A stretch of DNA of 64,000 nt from Halichoerus grypus (lineage: Eukaryota; Chordata; Mammalia; Carnivora; Phocidae). Shown piece after piece: positions 13,701 to 23,939 of this stretch. The DNA lies in the NCBI RefSeq assembly GCF_964656455.1, contig NC_135720.1, forward strand, positions 102,374,696 to 102,438,695, in the 5' to 3' direction. Under the pieces are notes generated by a model that saw nothing but the letters and a program-made list of their open reading frames with translations, had not been told where the DNA came from and did no database searches. Every line of letters starts with the position of its first letter. Position 1 is the stretch's first letter. A program made the position numbers and the translations under genes.

Positions 13701-16700
13701 AATAGAAGCTAATTCTTTCCAATATTCCTAGTGTCTAGCACACGGTGGTACTCAATAGGAGATGTGAAATTAATGAATAAACCAATTAACAAGTGGACAA
13801 AGACACAATGTATCTTTTTTTTTTTTTAATTTTTTTTATTGTTATGTTAATCCCCATACATTACATCATTAGTTTTAGATATAGTGTTCCATGATTCATT
13901 GTTTGTGCATAACACCCAGTGCTCCATGCAGAACGTGCCCTCCTCAATACCCATCACCAGGCTAACCCATCCTCCCAACCCCCTCCCCTCTAGAACCCTC
14001 AGTTTGTTTTTCAGAGTCCATTGTCTCTCATGGTTCTTCTCCCCCTACGATTTCCCCCCCTTCATTCTTCCCCTCCTGCTACATTCTTCTTCTTCTTCTT
14101 TTCTTTCTTAACATATATTGCATTATTTGTTTCAGAGGTACAGATCTGAGATTCAACAGTCCTGCACAATTCACAGCGCTTACCAGAACACATACCCTCC
14201 CCAGTGTCCATCACCCAGTCACCCCATCCCTCCCACCCCACCCCCCACTCCAGCAACCCTCAGTTTGTTTCCTGAGATTAAGAATTCCTCATATCAGTGA
14301 GGTCATATGATACATGTCTTTCTCTGTTTGACTTATTTCGCTCAGCATAATACCCTCCAGTTCCATCCACGTCGTATCTTAAACCTCTACCTTTCCCCAT
14401 AAGTACATGTTTTTTATTTAAGTATTTTATTTCCATTAGATAATTCAGTTTTCAAAATTTGGAACTCCGTTTAGCCTCTGTTCCAGTTACTAAAAGATTA
14501 TTCACAAAGGGATTTGAATGCTAAGATGAGTGAGAATAAGGCGAAGTTTTATTTGAGACCATTTTTATAGAACTATTGTTTTTTTCTCAATGGGCTCCTC
14601 TTCTAGAGAGAAATGTGTGAACCAAAGAAATGTAAGCACGGACGTGCAAAAAGATAATGCTTTCCTTAAAACTGCTTTCTCGTTTGTTGTTAAAAGTTGT
14701 GAGAATAAACAGGAACACAAGATTCACTTAGAAATACATTCTTAGGCATTTTAAATAGATAAAAGCCAGAGAAAGGGTAAGAAAGGAGTACTCTAATTTC
14801 TTGAAAAGAGAATAGGGCACCACATAAGTGAAGTAAAGAATCGCTAATGACATTAAGATGTTGGGAAATGCAGAGCATGACTAGAAGAATACTACTAATG
14901 TCCGAACGACTTGTTTTTCTTTGATGCAGCAAGACTCATCAGATGTATCTGCCAAACCCAAATTCCCAAAACCTTTCAACCCATTGCAGAGCAAAGGTGA
15001 GTTAACAGTAAGCCAGATGTTAATAAAAAGTGGAAGAATGTGAATATATCATATGAGGAAAACTGAAGGGCTACTTTTAAATTTATTTTTATTTATTTTT
15101 TATTATTTGAGGGAGAGAGCGCACAAGTAGGGGGGAGGGGCAGAGGGAGAGGGAGAAACAGACTCCTCCCTGAGCAGGGAGCCGGATGCGGGACTCAGTC
15201 CCAGGACCCTGGGATCATGGCCTAAGCTGAAGGCAGACACTTGACCAACTGAACCACCCAGGCACTCCTGAAAGTCTACTGTTTTTTTTTTTAATTTAAT
15301 TTTATTATGTTATGTTAGTCACCATTCATTACATCATTAGTTTTTGATGTAGTGTTCCATGATTCGTTATTTGCATATAACACCCAGTGCTCCATTCAAT
15401 ACGTGCCCTCCTTAATACCCATCACCAGGCTAACCCATCCCCCCACCTCCCTCCCCTCTAGAACCCTCAGTTTGTTTCTCAGAGTCCATAGTCTCTCATG
15501 GTTTATCTCTGCCTCTGATTTTCCCCCCTCCATTTTTCCCTGAAGGTCTACTGTTAAAAACCTCACGTGAGAAGTGCAGTAGAATCAGTTGGCCATGTTT
15601 CTGGAGCTCATCTGGATGGTGCTCAGGGCTGATAGAACATGGTCGGGAAGTTGATGCTCATGGAGACCACTATTGTCCCTTTTAATTTCATCACAAATGG
15701 CAGCCATTTCCTCACTTAGACATTCTATAAATCCGTGACATTGATCATTGGGGTCATGGGGTGCAGGAATGTGGTTAGACGAACACCAATTGTGTCTTGA
15801 CTGGAGAGTTACCCTTCTTGTGCCAGCTGCTGAGCAGTGGGCATGGGCCAGGTATTTGTCCCCCAACAGACATACCCTCTCAAATGTTCCCGCCACGGAA
15901 GAAGCCACCACCTGCTATGGGTGAGAAAGCACTCTCCCCTCCACCTGTGACATGCATTGTTTTTATGCTCATATATTGGCTGTTGTTAAAGTCAATGATA
16001 TTCAGCTCCTGGAAGACTGCTATGTAAGCATTGCAAATAGTCGCCCTATGCCTGGAGGAGAAGAGTGGAGCATGGGAGGTGAGGAAGAGTCCCTGCATTA
16101 CAATTCAAGCTAAAGTCATCTTTAAGTGCCCAAGTTCCATTTCATGTTAAATTATGTTAATATCTTTATTAAAGCAGGGAAATGGGCCTCTCATTTTAGA
16201 TTGCAAGCAAAATTATTTGACTTCTAAAATAAAGTTCAAGGTTCTGAACTTGAAAAGGCACTTGCCTCCCAAAATGTTCAGCATGCTCACCCAGAAGACA
16301 TGGGTCCCGTTATCACTGTCACCAACCAGCCTGAGTGCTTTTTACAAACCTCTCAACTTTTTGAATATTTGTCCTTCAGGAGTAGAATGAAAAACGAAGA
16401 GACCACGAAATTTCCTTCTAGCAATAACATTTTATGATCTCAAATCTACTTTATCTCATTTCCCAGCAGTATCTGAAAGATGTGATGGTTCTCTTCTCAA
16501 ATGAGAGATGTCTGACAAATGCAGGTCTCTTTGGCATTAATGAAATACTGTCAACCAATTGCCTTCTGTAGCCTTCCCATCTTCCCAGAACTGGCCAGAG
16601 TTGTAAGGAGTTGCACAGGCTTATTTTCATTTTGGTCTCATGCTTGATTCCAACATAGAAACAGTAACTCTTATCCTCTCTTTCCTCTCTTAGGCATTTA

Positions 16701-16767
16701 TGCATTTTCTCATACTGGAGAATCCTCAAACGACATCATGCTAACTCAGTTTTCATCATCTGAATAA
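1550..16767 (+). CDS. ADGRF1: ADGRF1 (GPR110) adhesion G protein-coupled receptor, C-terminal eight coding exons
   Basis: Joining 1550-1710, 2854-3017, 4593-4781, 6469-7842, 9646-9687, 10738-10797, 14930-14996 and 16694-16767 gives an uninterrupted frame of about 709 residues plus stop. The family's human member is 910 residues, so about 200 N-terminal residues lie left of the window. Visible in order are the second half of the SEA domain, a four-Cys module, the GAIN domain ending in a GPS with the CTHL/TSFS cleavage site, seven transmembrane helices and a short cytoplasmic tail. The C-terminus reads SHTGESSNDIMLTQF, very close to what I know of mammalian GPR110, which fixes the orthology. 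The receptor sits in the plasma membrane, couples mainly to Gs, is activated by its tethered Stachel peptide and is reported to bind synaptamide through the GAIN domain. All introns are GT-AG. No disabling change was seen. The promoter is outside the window. Confidence 0.96.
2205..2340 (-). repeat. L2-like 3' end relic
   Basis: 'aacatttattcaacaatatttactaagtgcc' followed by 'ggacacagtactgggaaaaacaagcaaacatc' resembles the reverse complement of the L2 3' end. It is diverged and its boundaries are approximate. Confidence 0.5.
2854..3017 (+). CDS. ADGRF1: ADGRF1 exon: four-cysteine extracellular module
   Basis: The acceptor is a T-rich tract ending CCCAG at 2849-2853 and the donor is AAG/GTAAAG. 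The 164-nt exon reads on from the previous split codon (AQCNSIVFGFGSRNDEY) and ends LEELKK. Four cysteines and two Gly/Trp-containing turns (SSGYTGN, PSGWQ) give it the look of a small disulphide module, hormone-receptor-motif-like, between SEA and GAIN. It contains an N-glycosylation sequon (NIT). Confidence 0.92.
4050..4219 (+). repeat. CAN-SINE, plus strand
   Basis: Full head 'ggggcgcctgggtggctcag', CT-rich middle and an A17 tail. Target duplication AAAACAGATG at 4040-4049 and 4220-4229. Confidence 0.95.
4420..4540 (+). repeat. MIR relic
   Basis: 'cacttcctagctgggtactgtttggaaagtcacc' and 'ataattaggataataatttat' match the MIR core layout. Diverged; boundaries approximate. Confidence 0.5.
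4593..4781 (+). CDS. ADGRF1: ADGRF1 exon: start of GAIN domain
   Basis: Acceptor TTCCTAG at 4586-4592, donor GAG/GTATGA. The exon is 189 nt, phase 0 at both ends, 63 codons from NFSVITGNATETA to VSSSTME. It is rich in N-glycosylation sequons (NFS, NAT, NLS) and in the Ser/Thr/Leu helices of GAIN subdomain A. Confidence 0.93.
5265..5350 (+). repeat. L2 3' end relic
   Basis: 'gtgcctagaaaatgaagagtaacacatagcaggtgctcaataaatatttgttaaata' is the typical L2 3' terminus. Confidence 0.6.
5945..5983. repeat. Short tandem duplication, 20-bp unit
   Basis: The unit TTTTGCTTTATATTCTCTTA at 5945-5964 is repeated at 5965-5983, minus the last base. It lies in an ADGRF1 intron. Confidence 0.9.
6469..7842 (+). 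CDS. ADGRF1: ADGRF1 exon: GAIN core, GPS and TM1-TM7 start
   Basis: This 1374-nt exon (458 codons, phase 0 both ends) starts DVISIADHILNSTS after TATCTCAG and ends ALLNAFQ before GTGAGA. It carries GAIN subdomain B with the GPS: paired Trp/Cys motifs (CVFWDF, GCHLVNE, CRCTHL) and cleavage expected between Leu (7048-7050) and Thr (7051-7053), exposing the Stachel TSFSVLMSPF. TM1 begins about 7102 (VVKWITFVGLGISIG). TM2 holds VNIALCLLIADVWF, TM3 the LSLFFWTLTLGILLAYR stretch, TM4 GFCLGYGCPLVISVI, ECL2 the conserved CWLNW, TM5 AVPALTVVAVNLVVV, TM6 LLILTPLLGLTWGFG, and the first half of TM7 LAWHVIFALLNAFQ. Reading through the donor would add only 14 codons of T-rich intron. The cleavage site and the helix signature motifs are intact, so a working receptor is likely. 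Confidence 0.97.
8283..8475 (+). repeat. Ancient DNA-transposon-like repeat (MER type)
   Basis: 'ctggcaaactgtagccagctctgtttttgtcaataaagttttattgg' through 'gcaggaaaagtttgcc' matches a widespread old mammalian repeat with complementary 'ggcaaact/agtttgcc' ends. I do not assign a family name. Confidence 0.6.
8640..8845 (+). repeat. MIR SINE
   Basis: Typical MIR order: 'ggtctgggctcaaat', 'tgacctctaaaaaattacttaacgtctc', 'ctcatctgttagacagggataat', 'ctcagcacagtgcctggca'. Confidence 0.75.
8854..8964 (+). repeat. LINE-1 3' terminus, severely 5'-truncated
   Basis: 'ggagcactgggtgttatacgc' to 'atgtaatgtatggtgattaaaataataaaa' is the caniform L1 3' end. An 8-bp duplication TAAAAGCA at 8846-8853 and 8965-8972 fits the target site. 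Confidence 0.85.
9395..9545 (-). repeat. L2-like 3' end relic
   Basis: 'ttattcactcatttatttg...aacaaaaac' then 'gtgctttctttgtgttatgccaggcatgg' resembles reverse-complement L2, with a T run inside. Approximate. Confidence 0.5.
9646..9687 (+). CDS. ADGRF1: ADGRF1 exon: second half of TM7 (42 nt)
   Basis: The acceptor is a run of about 17 T then AAG; the donor is AAG/GTAGGT. Fourteen codons encode GFFILCFGMLLDSK, completing TM7 and starting helix 8. TM7 is thus split by a 1.8-kb intron, with both halves in phase 0. Confidence 0.92.
9856..9940. repeat. Diverged tandem duplication, 44-bp unit
   Basis: 'gataggaaaactatatagaactaatcacaa' at 9856 recurs as 'gataagaaaacaatatagaactaatcacaa' at 9900. Intronic. 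Confidence 0.8.
10738..10797 (+). CDS. ADGRF1: ADGRF1 exon: proximal cytoplasmic tail
   Basis: Acceptor TTCTAG, donor AAG/GTAATT. Twenty codons in phase 0: LRQLLFSKLSPLSSWKQASK, the juxtamembrane helix 8 and start of the tail, rich in basic and Ser residues. Confidence 0.93.
11226..11423 (+). repeat. CAN-SINE, young, plus strand
   Basis: It has a near-consensus head, 'ctgccttcggctcaggtcatgatcc', a CT-rich segment and an AAATAAATAAAATCTTTAAA tail. A perfect 17-bp duplication AACTTATAATATGCGAG flanks it at 11209-11225 and 11424-11440, the longest perfect SINE duplication I found here. Confidence 0.97.
11441..13809 (+). other. ADGRF1: ADGRF1 intron segment, no exon seen
   Basis: Part of the 4.1-kb intron between 10797 and 14930. 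Around 12500-12960 is a purine-rich stretch that leaves a 230-codon open frame on the minus strand; it has low-complexity Ser/Pro/Leu composition and no recognisable domain, and I do not regard it as a gene. Confidence 0.6.
13817..14373 (-). repeat. LINE-1 3' UTR and end, minus strand, 5'-truncated
   Basis: Poly(T) then 'gttatgttaatccccatacattacatcattag', continuing through the caniform L1 3' UTR to 'cagttccatccacgtc'. A 7-bp duplication GTATCTT at 13810-13816 and 14374-14380 flanks it. The empty site TATCTT/AAA fits the L1 endonuclease preference. Confidence 0.92.
14930..14996 (+). CDS. ADGRF1: ADGRF1 exon: cytoplasmic tail
   Basis: Acceptor GATGCAG, donor AAAG/GTGAG. The 67-nt exon encodes QDSSDVSAKPKFPKPFNPLQ then SK and one base of a split Gly codon. 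It matches the known GPR110 tail (SSDxSAKPKF, KPFNPLQ). Confidence 0.94.
15079..15268 (-). repeat. CAN-SINE, minus strand
   Basis: T/A-rich tail, 'gagcgcacaagtaggggg', and reverse-complement head 'gaaccacccaggcactcc'. Its imperfect target duplication is TGAAGGGCTACTTTT (15064-15078) and TGAAAGTCTACTGTT (15269-15283). Confidence 0.9.
15284..15540 (-). repeat. LINE-1 3' end, minus strand
   Basis: Poly(T), then 'gttatgttagtcaccattcattacatcattag' and the 3' UTR to 'cccccctccatttttccc'. Duplications TGAAAGTCTACTGTT (15269-15283) and TGAAGGTCTACTGTT (15541-15555) flank it; the first is also the SINE's right duplication. Confidence 0.93.
16694..16767 (+). CDS. ADGRF1: ADGRF1 last coding exon
   Basis: Acceptor CCTCTCTTAG. 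With the leftover G it reads GIYAFSHTGESSNDIMLTQF then SSSE and TAA (16765-16767). This C-terminus is diagnostic for GPR110. The 3' UTR continues to the right. Confidence 0.95.
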
Positions 16768-18374
16768 GGCTGCGAACCATAAAATCAAGAAAAAATTTTT
16801 GGTGCAACTTGACATTTAGAGCTAAATGTCAGTGAAAAAATTAGCTCAATCTCAAATGGAATTTTCTGATTTAGGAGTCTGGAATAAAATAAGAAGGTTT
16901 CAGCAGCTTCATCACTGCTCTTTGTATCTTCAGTTAAATGGAATGATTTATTTCCATGTGGTTTGATTCAAAGGAATTGCTTCATAAGTGTAGAAAAGTA
17001 GGTTTTATTGGAAATTGCGTCAGTGGTACGAGCTTTTCACTGCCACAACTATGAGTTCCTTTCTTATAAAATAGCATTATTCATGTGGCATTTCCAGTTA
17101 TCTGAACTGGAGTAAGAAAACTTCATAAAAATCACCTTAGATAAATTGATGGACCATGTGTGCTTTCTATCAAAAAGTCATTGGTGCAAATTTCCTAGAG
17201 AAAGTGCATTTCCCTCCCAAATTTTTCAGTTGAATTATATGCTTTTTTTTGCCTTTTAGGTTTAGTCACTTAATTTTGAAATTTAATCAGAAATAAAATA
17301 AGAAATTCCATCTCAGACAGCTTTGTAGGCATTAGTTGGGATGTATAATAATATGATTTCATAGGTAATGCAGTCTTTTTCTGTCTACAAGGTGCTTTCA
17401 TCCGGTCCACAGTCCAGTGAAGTGAGGTGTCCAGGCTGATCTAGAGCAGAGATGAGGAAACAGATGTTCAGAGAGGTGGGGTGACTTGTGGAGATTGGGA
17501 AGCCAGTAAAGGGGTACTGGGGACTTTTAGGATTCTGGGTTCCTAGTCCAGTTCTACAGCCCAGAATAGCCTTTGGAAATCACCTGCAATCCTAACAACA
17601 TTTATAAGATCAGAAATGAGATTCATTACTCCCAGAATTCTCTCTATGTAAGAGGCAAATTGAAGGAGATTTTGGTTGTCACCTTCCAGGGAGCTACCCT
17701 AACACACCCTGGTTTTCTTTGATAACCACTGTAAGAACTTCTGGGATTCTTTGCATGTATAGTCAGCGCCACTGTTAGATGAGACACAGAACAGCAGGTG
17801 GATAGATGCCACATGAAGTGACATTTCCTTTCTATACTTTTACCCCTTGGGCTCACCTGAGTTTCAGCCCTGACTATTGGACCCAGAAGGGCTGAGCCTT
17901 TTGATTCATCCCCACTTCCAGAAATCTTAGAAATCCTAGAAATCTGCACAGGTAGTGTTTCAAGCAAGTGTCCACTATTCTAAGTGCCTTGCCTGTATTA
18001 ACTCATTTAAACTCCGTAATAAGCTTGTGAATGGGGAACATTAGTGCCCCTGCTCTACAGTTGCAGAAGCAAAGGCACAAAGAGGTTAAAGAATGTGAGC
18101 AGGGCAACATGTGGTGAATGGCAGTGTCAGGACAGTAGCTGTGGATGTTGAATTATAATGGGAAGCAGGTTATATAAGTCAGACTAGAAGGAAATGGCAT
18201 TGTTTATGTACTTGTAATTAAAATCCTACACTCTTTGGTCTGTAGAATCCTCTAGCGGTCTTGCATCATCTAGTTCCTATTTTACATGTAGCCCTGATGG
18301 CCTGAGTCTCAGCAGCCCGTGATTACAAGATGAAGTCATGTCCACTTGTAATGTCTCTCTATAGAAGTATATTA
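16768..18374 (+). other. ADGRF1 3' UTR (extent unknown) and downstream DNA
   Basis: Candidate poly(A) signals AATAAA occur at 16883-16888 (3' UTR about 140 nt) and 17292-17297 (about 550 nt); which is used cannot be told from sequence. A minus-strand MIR lies at about 17972-18135 ('ctaagtgccttgcctgtattaactcattt', 'gcacaaagaggttaaagaatgtgagcagggcaaca'). Nothing else is recognised. Confidence 0.55.
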
Positions 18375-18752
18375 ACTCAGGCTGCCATAAGAAACTACCA
18401 CCAACTGAGTGGTTTAAACAACAGAAATTCATTTTCTCACAGTTCTGGAGGCTAGGACATCCAAGATCAAGCTGTCTTCAGGGTTATTTTCTGATGAGAC
18501 CACTCTTCCTCATAGACTGCCACCTTCTTGCTATGTCCTCACATGGCCTCTTCTCTGTATGTATGTAAATAGAGGTCTCTGGTGTCTCCTCTTCTTTTAT
18601 AAGAACACCAATCCTGTCAGATGAGGACCCCACTCTGATCACCTCATTGAACCTTAATTGCCTCCTAACTGGCCTTATCTCCAAATACAGGCACATTGGA
18701 GGTTAGGGCTTCAACATACGAATTTTGCAGAGACACAGTTCAGTCCATAACA
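18375..18752 (-). repeat. MaLR-type LTR relic (ERVL-MaLR), minus strand
   Basis: 'aggctgccataagaaactaccaccaactgagtggtttaaacaacagaaattcattttctcacagttctgg' down to 'ggttagggcttcaacatacgaatttt' is a common old mammalian LTR layout. Non-coding; the exact subfamily is not assigned. Confidence 0.65.
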
Positions 18753-20889
18753 AGTAGCTAGAGTTCTTATTTGTCTGTTTAATTGAAATTAGGGTCTTTC
18801 AACAAGTCCTCCCAGTTATTTCTTGAAGTCCCCAAGGGAGTGATGAAGGACAACCTCACAGGTTCCCTGCATATGACTTCACAGGCTGTGTACTGAAGAG
18901 GGTGACATTCTCATACCTGCACTATTAATGGTTCTACCGAAAGTGGTCTAGGTCATAATCTGCACAGTCATTTGTGGTGACCCTGACTAGGGCCACCCAC
19001 CTTGGCCTCCCTTCCTGGTTCTGGTACATTCACAGTTGCTGCTTACAGAATCTCTTTGGTGAAGCATCAGCCCCACACCTCACTCTCTCATGGACATGCC
19101 AATGCCCATGCCAAGAGTTCTGATCCTAGATGTCTCTAAGGCTTCCGACGCTCATGGCATCAGACTGGCTCAGGGTAGCTTCCTCCCAGTCTCTGCCTCA
19201 CTTTGCCTGTGTATACCGACAGTCAACAGTTCTTTTAGGCTAGATGAGTCTGATGTGGGTGCCAGCACTTAGTGAAGAGCAAGCCCATAGAGGTCAAACT
19301 CCAGGCTGGACAGTCCCTGCCCCACATTCTTTCACTCTTCTCCTACTGACAAGAGAGGAGATGTGGTTGCATTTTCATGATGCCCATTTGGAGTCACTGC
19401 TGGAGGACGGCAACAGAGTATGTGAATTTGTGCCAACCATTTGGTACTCAGGCAAGGCTGCTTACCACGACATGTCCTACTCAGGACAGTGCATCTGAAT
19501 TCAGTCCCATGGACACATTGAACATTCAGTAGGCATGTTCAAGTAGGACAGAGAACAGATTTCTGAATGGGCTATTTTGAGAGTTATAAAGTCTTAAGTA
19601 ACTGTTAGCCTCCCAACATGAATAGCCTTCATACTATTCAAATAAAGAGAGCAAGGGGGAACTTCTAGTTAATGGTGGTGGATGAAATAGGCATACATAC
19701 AGCAAACGAAAATGTAAGGTTCCGTGTGGCACCAAGACGCAACACACGTGAAATCCTAAAATGAGATATTCAAAGGAAATGATGGGGGACCAGTAGACGG
19801 TTTCATACTCCACAGAGATATACAAATCAAAAGAATTTTTTGAGAATTTCCTTGGAGAAGGCTGCTCTATGAACCTCCTCAACTCTCCAAAAGGTGAGAG
19901 AAGAAGAAATGCTTGTCCCCTGACCTCAAACTTAATGAAAGATTTCTACTCCTTCTATTAGATCACATGGCTGACTGGGAGGAGGGAAGGGGGGTTCTGA
20001 TTCTTGCCTGGAACTCTGGCCACAGCTCTGGTAGTGGGGCCCTGAATGGTCTCTGCCTAAGTTTTGGCAGGGTGAAGCATGTCTGTGTGCTTCCCACACA
20101 CATGGTGGATGGTGAGACCAGCAAGCAAGACAGAGACAATATGGGTTTGTCTTGGGTACTGTGTGATATAGGGCCACCCAAAGTGGTGGAGGTGGAGCAG
20201 CAAGAAGCTAGAGATGTAACCAGATTAGGAGATGAGGAAGGAGCCACAAGTGAGCACCTGCAATACAGATGAATTTGCATGAGTTAAAGGAATTACATGT
20301 GAGAGAGGTCAGGGATATAGAATTTCTGAAGAGTTCCTGAATGCACCTTCCCTTATTATCCAGAGAGACCTGACACCGTGTGAAGGCAACCGCATCTTGT
20401 AATACAAACATCTCTTCCCTGGACTTGAGGGAAAGGAGGTCAGAAACCTCAGTGCCCAAGATGGGGTAGAAGGAGAATAAGAAAAGCTAAGCAAAAATGT
20501 CCATCAGCAAAGATGTGCCAGTGCAAGCAGCCAACCCAAAGCAGGACTCAGCTGGAGGAGAAGGGAAATTTAATGCCAAGTTATTTGTAGTTATTACTAT
20601 TACACGAGATTGGGCATCCTAATCACCAAACTGAGAGCATGTTGGCTATTGAAAGTGACCACAATGCTGCTATTGCTGGAGCATGTTGGAGTAATATCTG
20701 GAACATATCTGGCGGGAAGGAAAAGTTTTCCCACTGAATGAATTTTATAAGGATGATGAGAGACAAAAAAAAAAAGTGTGTTTGATCACATGTAATATGC
20801 TGTATTTATCTAACCCATTGATTACACACAACATTCACCTCAGCTCCTTTCCCAAATGCTACTAAAAATGATAAAAGAGTCAGAAAGAG
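18753..20889. other. Intergenic, no feature recognised
   Basis: Unique-looking DNA with only short open frames in all six frames (longest 119 codons) and no domain, splice-framed segment or clear repeat that I can name. Confidence 0.5.
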
Positions 20890-21385
20890 TAAGACATTTT
20901 GCAATATTTGCTATTGCTGAATTTAAAAATTGCTACAAACTTAGGAGTTTAAAACAACAGACATTTATTATCTCACAGTTTCAGTGGACCAGGAGTCCAG
21001 GTGCAGCTAACTGGGTCCTCTGCTCAGGGTCTCACAATCAAGGGCTGCATTTTCAACTGGAGGCTTGATTGGGGAACTCCAACTTCTTCAGTTTGTTGAC
21101 AGAATTCATTTCCTTGTAGTTGTGGGAATGAGAACCTTGATTTTTTGCTGACTCTTGGCTAGAGGTTACCCTGAGACCCTAGAGGCCATCTATAATTCCC
21201 TGCCACATGGGATTCTCCAATATGACCAATTATGCCCTTAAGGCTGCAAAAGGAGTCTCTTACTGCAGTCTGCTTTTAAGACAGAATATGACATGAGGTA
21301 ATCAAGGGAGTGACATCTCATACTTTTACCATATTCTATTGCTGGAAGTAAGTCACAGGTCCTGGCCACACTCAGGAGATGGTAG
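20890..21385 (+). repeat. MLT1-like MaLR LTR relic
   Basis: 'tgctattgctgaatttaaaaattgctacaaacttaggagtttaaaacaacagacatttattatctcacag' followed by 'ctaactgggtcctctgctcagggtctc', 'aggcttgattgggg', and 'catattctattgctggaagtaagtcacaggtcc' is the MLT1 order. Non-coding. Confidence 0.75.
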
Positions 21386-21389
21386 GTGA

Positions 21390-21775
21390 AAACAGACCCA
21401 CAGTTATGTTTGTGTCCCTCAAAATTCATGTGTTAATACCTAACCCCTCCAGCTGATAGTAGTAGGAAGTGGGGCCTGGGATCATGACCTGAGCCAAAGG
21501 CAGACACTTAACTGATTGAGCCACCCAGGTGCCCCGGGACTAGTGTTCTTATACAAGACTCCATAGAGCTCCCCAACCCCTTCCATCAAGTGTGAACAAA
21601 GCCCAAAGTTGGCAGTCTGCATCTTCCAAGAGGGCCTTCGCCAGAACCTGACAATATTGGCATCATGATCTTGGACTTACAGCCTTCAGAACTATGGGAA
21701 ATAAATGTTGTTTATAAGGCACTCAGTCTATGGTATTTGGTTACAGCAGCCTGAACCAACTAAGACAACATCATT
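21390..21775 (+). repeat. MST-like MaLR LTR relic with SINE fragment
   Basis: 'tgtccctcaaaattcatgtgttaatacctaac' and the end 'cagaactatgggaaataaatgttgtttataaggcactcagtctatgg' match MST-type LTRs. A CAN-SINE head fragment in minus orientation ('gagccacccaggtgcccc') interrupts it at about 21473-21537. No SINE tail is present. Confidence 0.7.
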
Positions 21776-23568
21776 GTGAAATTTCAGGTCACAGAAGCAA
21801 AAAAGAAGATCCAAACATTTTCAGAGAAAAAAAAAGGTTTATGTAACAGGTCAAAATCAGAATATTATCGAACTCTTCACAGTTACATTGTCAGCTAGAT
21901 AACAATGGAGAATGGTTTCAAAATACTGAGAAAAAATTATTGCAACCCAGAAACAACTAAGTGGGAGGAAGAAATAAGATTTCTTCAGACACAGAAATTC
22001 TCCATAAATTTTCCTGCAATTCTTCCTTTCCCAAAAGCTGTTGGGAAATAGACTATACCAAACGTGGCAACAAGCCCAGAAAGAAAAAGACTTGGGACCC
22101 CAGAAACGAAAGATGCAAAGATGCATTGGAAGAGAGAGCAGGGAGAGCATCCAGGGTGGCAGTAAAAGGACTTGCTACCTGGACAATAGCCTGGGGCAGA
22201 TCCAGGCTGGATCTGTAGGGAGATTGCTCAAGAAGATGAAAATAATAGGACACCTAATAGATCCGAGTGTTATTTAGAAGAGATTTATGTACCTGGGGGT
22301 GTGTTGGGATGAATTTTTGATGAGAACACAGAAATCCAAACAAGTGGAAAAAAAAAAAAAAGCAAGTGTTACATCTAACAGAAACAAAATGTGCCAAAAA
22401 GAAAAAGTAATTAAACAAACTACCTAGCTCTGCTATGAATAAGGTATATAGGATACCAATCATGCAAAGTGATTTTGTTATAACTGACATAATAACAATA
22501 TAAGTATTTGGGAAGACAGAGAATAGGATGTCTATTTGGGGGGATGGCAGAAGAGATCTAAATCTTCTTTCTTTGTGTTTGAAAATCAATAAAACTGAGA
22601 AACCAAGAAGCAACACTATAATCATGATACTTAGAAATATGGAAATAACTATCACAAGAATAAGCTAAAGCAGTTAACAGAGATTTTCCCTGAGAGCAGG
22701 AAATTATAGTTTTTTGAGTCTTGAAACCATATCCATGTAACCGTGGTTAAATATAAATAAATGTGGTGTGTGTGTGTGTGTAAATTGGAGATGGCATGGG
22801 ATATCTTAACGTTGGAAGTCCCCTTGATTAATTTCCTTGAACTCAGAGGCCCCAGGACTGTCCAAGCTCATGTTGCTTTGGCCCGTTGTTTCAGGTCTTC
22901 GAGATGCCTATGAGACCTCCAATTTGAGATGTCAAGTTGGCCACTGGGTATACTAGTCTACTGGGCTAAAGATGGTGCTTAAAGATATGGGACCCGATGA
23001 AATCACCTAGTGAGTACAGGGCAGAAGTGAAGAGGTCCAAGCACTGAGCCTGGGCACCTCATCATCTAAAGGTAGGGAGAGGAGGAAGATCCAGGAAAGG
23101 GGAATGAGAAGGAGCAGCCTGCGAAGTAGGAGGGAACCCAGGAGAATGAGGCATCTCAGAAGCTAAGAAAAGCATTTCAAGAGAGATTTCAAGGATGCAA
23201 GAGACAAGGAAGATAAAGACCCTGACTTGCTCATTCCCATCTTGTATCAAGATATAAGAATATAATCAGCATGCAGAATAAGAAATCCCACTGTTGGAAA
23301 GTTTCACACTGAATATATAGAATGGAATGATGTTTAGACTTTGCCTGGCCTTATAGTGGATCAGCTCTTCTAGATCTGTACCTAGCAATTTTAGAAAGAT
23401 TAATTTTCTCCAAGTTTTCCTGTTGCTTTCAGAACAAATAAAGGGGCTGAGGAATAGTGATTCTGTAGCACCTAGAAGGTTTCTCAGACTGATGCAGATT
23501 TTGGCAAGATTCCCAAATTTGTGTCCTTTCGAGTGATTCTTAAGTGGAAAGACAAATTGTCTTTTGTT
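21776..23568. other. Intergenic, (TG)n and a purine-rich old repeat
   Basis: A short (TG)n run lies at about 22764-22780. The stretch 22800-23230 ('gatgtcaagttggccactgggta', 'aggagcagcctgcgaagtaggagggaacccaggagaatgagg') looks like an old interspersed repeat whose family I cannot name. No coding evidence. Confidence 0.45.
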
Positions 23569-23585
23569 AAGAAGGCAGCGGGGCT

Positions 23586-23939
23586 CACCATAACACATGT
23601 GAATTGTGTAAGACTGATGAATCACAGACCTGTACCTCTGAAATAAATAATACATTATATGTTAAAAAAAAAAAAGAAGAAGATAGTAGGAAGGGAAAAA
23701 TTAAGGGGGGGCAATCGGAGGTGGAGAAGAACCATGAGAGACTATGGACTCTGAGAAACAAACTGAGGGTTCTAGAGGGGAGGGGGGTGGGAGGATGGGT
23801 TAGCCTGGTGATGGGTATTAAAGAGGGCACGTTCTGCATGGAGCACTGGGTGTTATATGCAAACAATGAATCATGGAACACTACATCAAAAACTAATGAT
23901 GTAATGTACAGTGATTAACATAACATAATAAAAAAAAAA
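23586..23939 (+). repeat. LINE-1 3' UTR and end, plus strand
   Basis: It starts within the 3' UTR ('tgtaagactgatgaatcacagacctg'), runs through 'catggagcactgggtgttatatgc' and ends in AATAAAA. Flanking duplications begin AAGAAGG and end CAGCGGGGCT at 23569-23585 and 23940-23965; the right copy is 9 bp longer (extra GGC-type repeats). Confidence 0.9.
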
